A stretch of 6,506 bases of DNA from Planctomycetaceae bacterium. GTDB taxonomy: Bacteria > Planctomycetota > Planctomycetia > Pirellulales > UBA1268. Each line of letters starts with the position of its first letter. Within the stretch, counting starts at the first letter, position 1. Location of the stretch: positions 1-6,506 of the forward strand of contig PKCL01000166.1 in NCBI GenBank assembly GCA_002862165.1, written 5' to 3'. Below, piece by piece: positions 6,134-6,506 of the stretch. The translations under genes and the position numbers were made by a program. The notes beneath the pieces were generated by a model. It did not search any database, was not told the origin of the DNA, and was given only the letters and a program-made list of their open reading frames with translations.

Positions 6134-6506
6134 TTGTTTGTCTGTGTGAGTACCGAATGTTTTCCGAACCTGCCGCTCGATCAGGCAATGGAACGCCTAG
6201 CCGAACTTGAGTTTACAGCTGTTGAAATTGATATACATGAAGGTGGTACCCATCTGCAGCCTGCAGATGTGCTTGAGAATAGTGATGCTGCAATTGCCGC
6301 TTGCAGTGACCTTCAGCGGCTTCGCCCTGTTGCTCTGTCATTTGCAGCCCCAGAAGACGGCAAGCTGTACGAAAAATTTGATGCTTGTTGTCGATTGGCA
6401 AAGACTCTCGATATTGTCACGATTGTTGTTGAAGCATCAGAGTTGGGCACGCCGTTTAATGGTGAGATTGAGCGTTTAAGAAAGTTTGTTGCTATGGCTG
6501 CCTCTT
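6134..6506 (+). CDS. Sugar phosphate isomerase/epimerase-like TIM-barrel protein (partial, 3' end missing)
   Basis: The first 124 codons of a gene run to the window edge, beginning FVCVSTECFPNLPLDQAME. The pattern is that of the xylose-isomerase-like / AP endonuclease 2 barrel superfamily: strand 1 (2-7), a helix with LPLDQAMERLAEL (13-25), strand 2 AVEIDIHEGG (29-38), strand 3 RPVALSFAA (64-72), a helix with FDACCRLAKTL (82-92), strand 4 IVTIVVEAS (94-102), then TPFNGEIERLRKFVAMA. Members usually bind a divalent metal through acidic and His residues on later strands, which are cut off, so catalytic competence cannot be judged. Family members are usually about 250-300 residues, so roughly half is missing. 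The start is TTG with a good AGGAG. It is divergent from sppA. The substrate is unknown; the superfamily includes isomerases, epimerases and dehydratases of sugars and inositols. Confidence 0.75.
   Translation, partial: MFVCVSTECFPNLPLDQAMERLAELEFTAVEIDIHEGGTHLQPADVLENSDAAIAACSDLQRLRPVALSFAAPEDGKLYEKFDACCRLAKTLDIVTIVVEASELGTPFNGEIERLRKFVAMAAS

Noticed and set aside
6207..6479. A 90-codon plus-strand reading frame inside the isomerase-like gene
   Set aside because: It overlaps the frame beginning at TTG 6134, which has a strong AGGAG and a clear barrel-like protein pattern. The 6207 frame gives a low-complexity product with no family resemblance.

Overview
The window looks like bacterial chromosomal DNA of moderate GC content with ordinary gene density. 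I saw no mobile element, CRISPR array, tRNA or rRNA. The protein styles suggest a member of the Planctomycetota: the tail of the signal peptide peptidase, the dehydrogenase family, and an isomerase-like protein that starts with TTG. This is an impression from family recall, not a search, and should be treated as tentative.

Layout. Bases 1-42 may hold the last codons of an upstream gene. A FadA-type 3-ketoacyl-CoA thiolase follows (39-1223, +). A 183-base gap (1224-1406) holds an inverted-repeat region and weak promoter-like elements. Next is one very long gene (1407-4880, +) of 1157 codons. It joins a complete long-chain-type acyl-CoA synthetase (AMP-forming) to a complete acyl-CoA dehydrogenase with a C-terminal extension. 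Its stop codon overlaps by four bases the stop of a convergent gene for an SppA-type (S49) signal peptide peptidase (4877-5962, -). A 171-base divergent intergenic region (5963-6133) separates sppA from a sugar phosphate isomerase/epimerase-like gene (from 6134, +) that runs off the window.

How the genes work together. The first two genes form a fatty-acid beta-oxidation block. The fusion protein would activate a fatty acid to its CoA ester and then introduce the alpha-beta double bond. FadA would cleave the ketoacyl-CoA at the end of the cycle. The two middle steps, enoyl-CoA hydratase and 3-hydroxyacyl-CoA dehydrogenase (FadB-type), are not in the window and may lie just upstream of fadA. 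SppA and the isomerase-like gene look unrelated to this pathway.

The most notable feature is the synthetase-dehydrogenase fusion. Inside it, at the domain junction, an in-frame ATG (3093) is preceded by a Shine-Dalgarno-like AGGGA, so a free dehydrogenase might also be made from the same gene.
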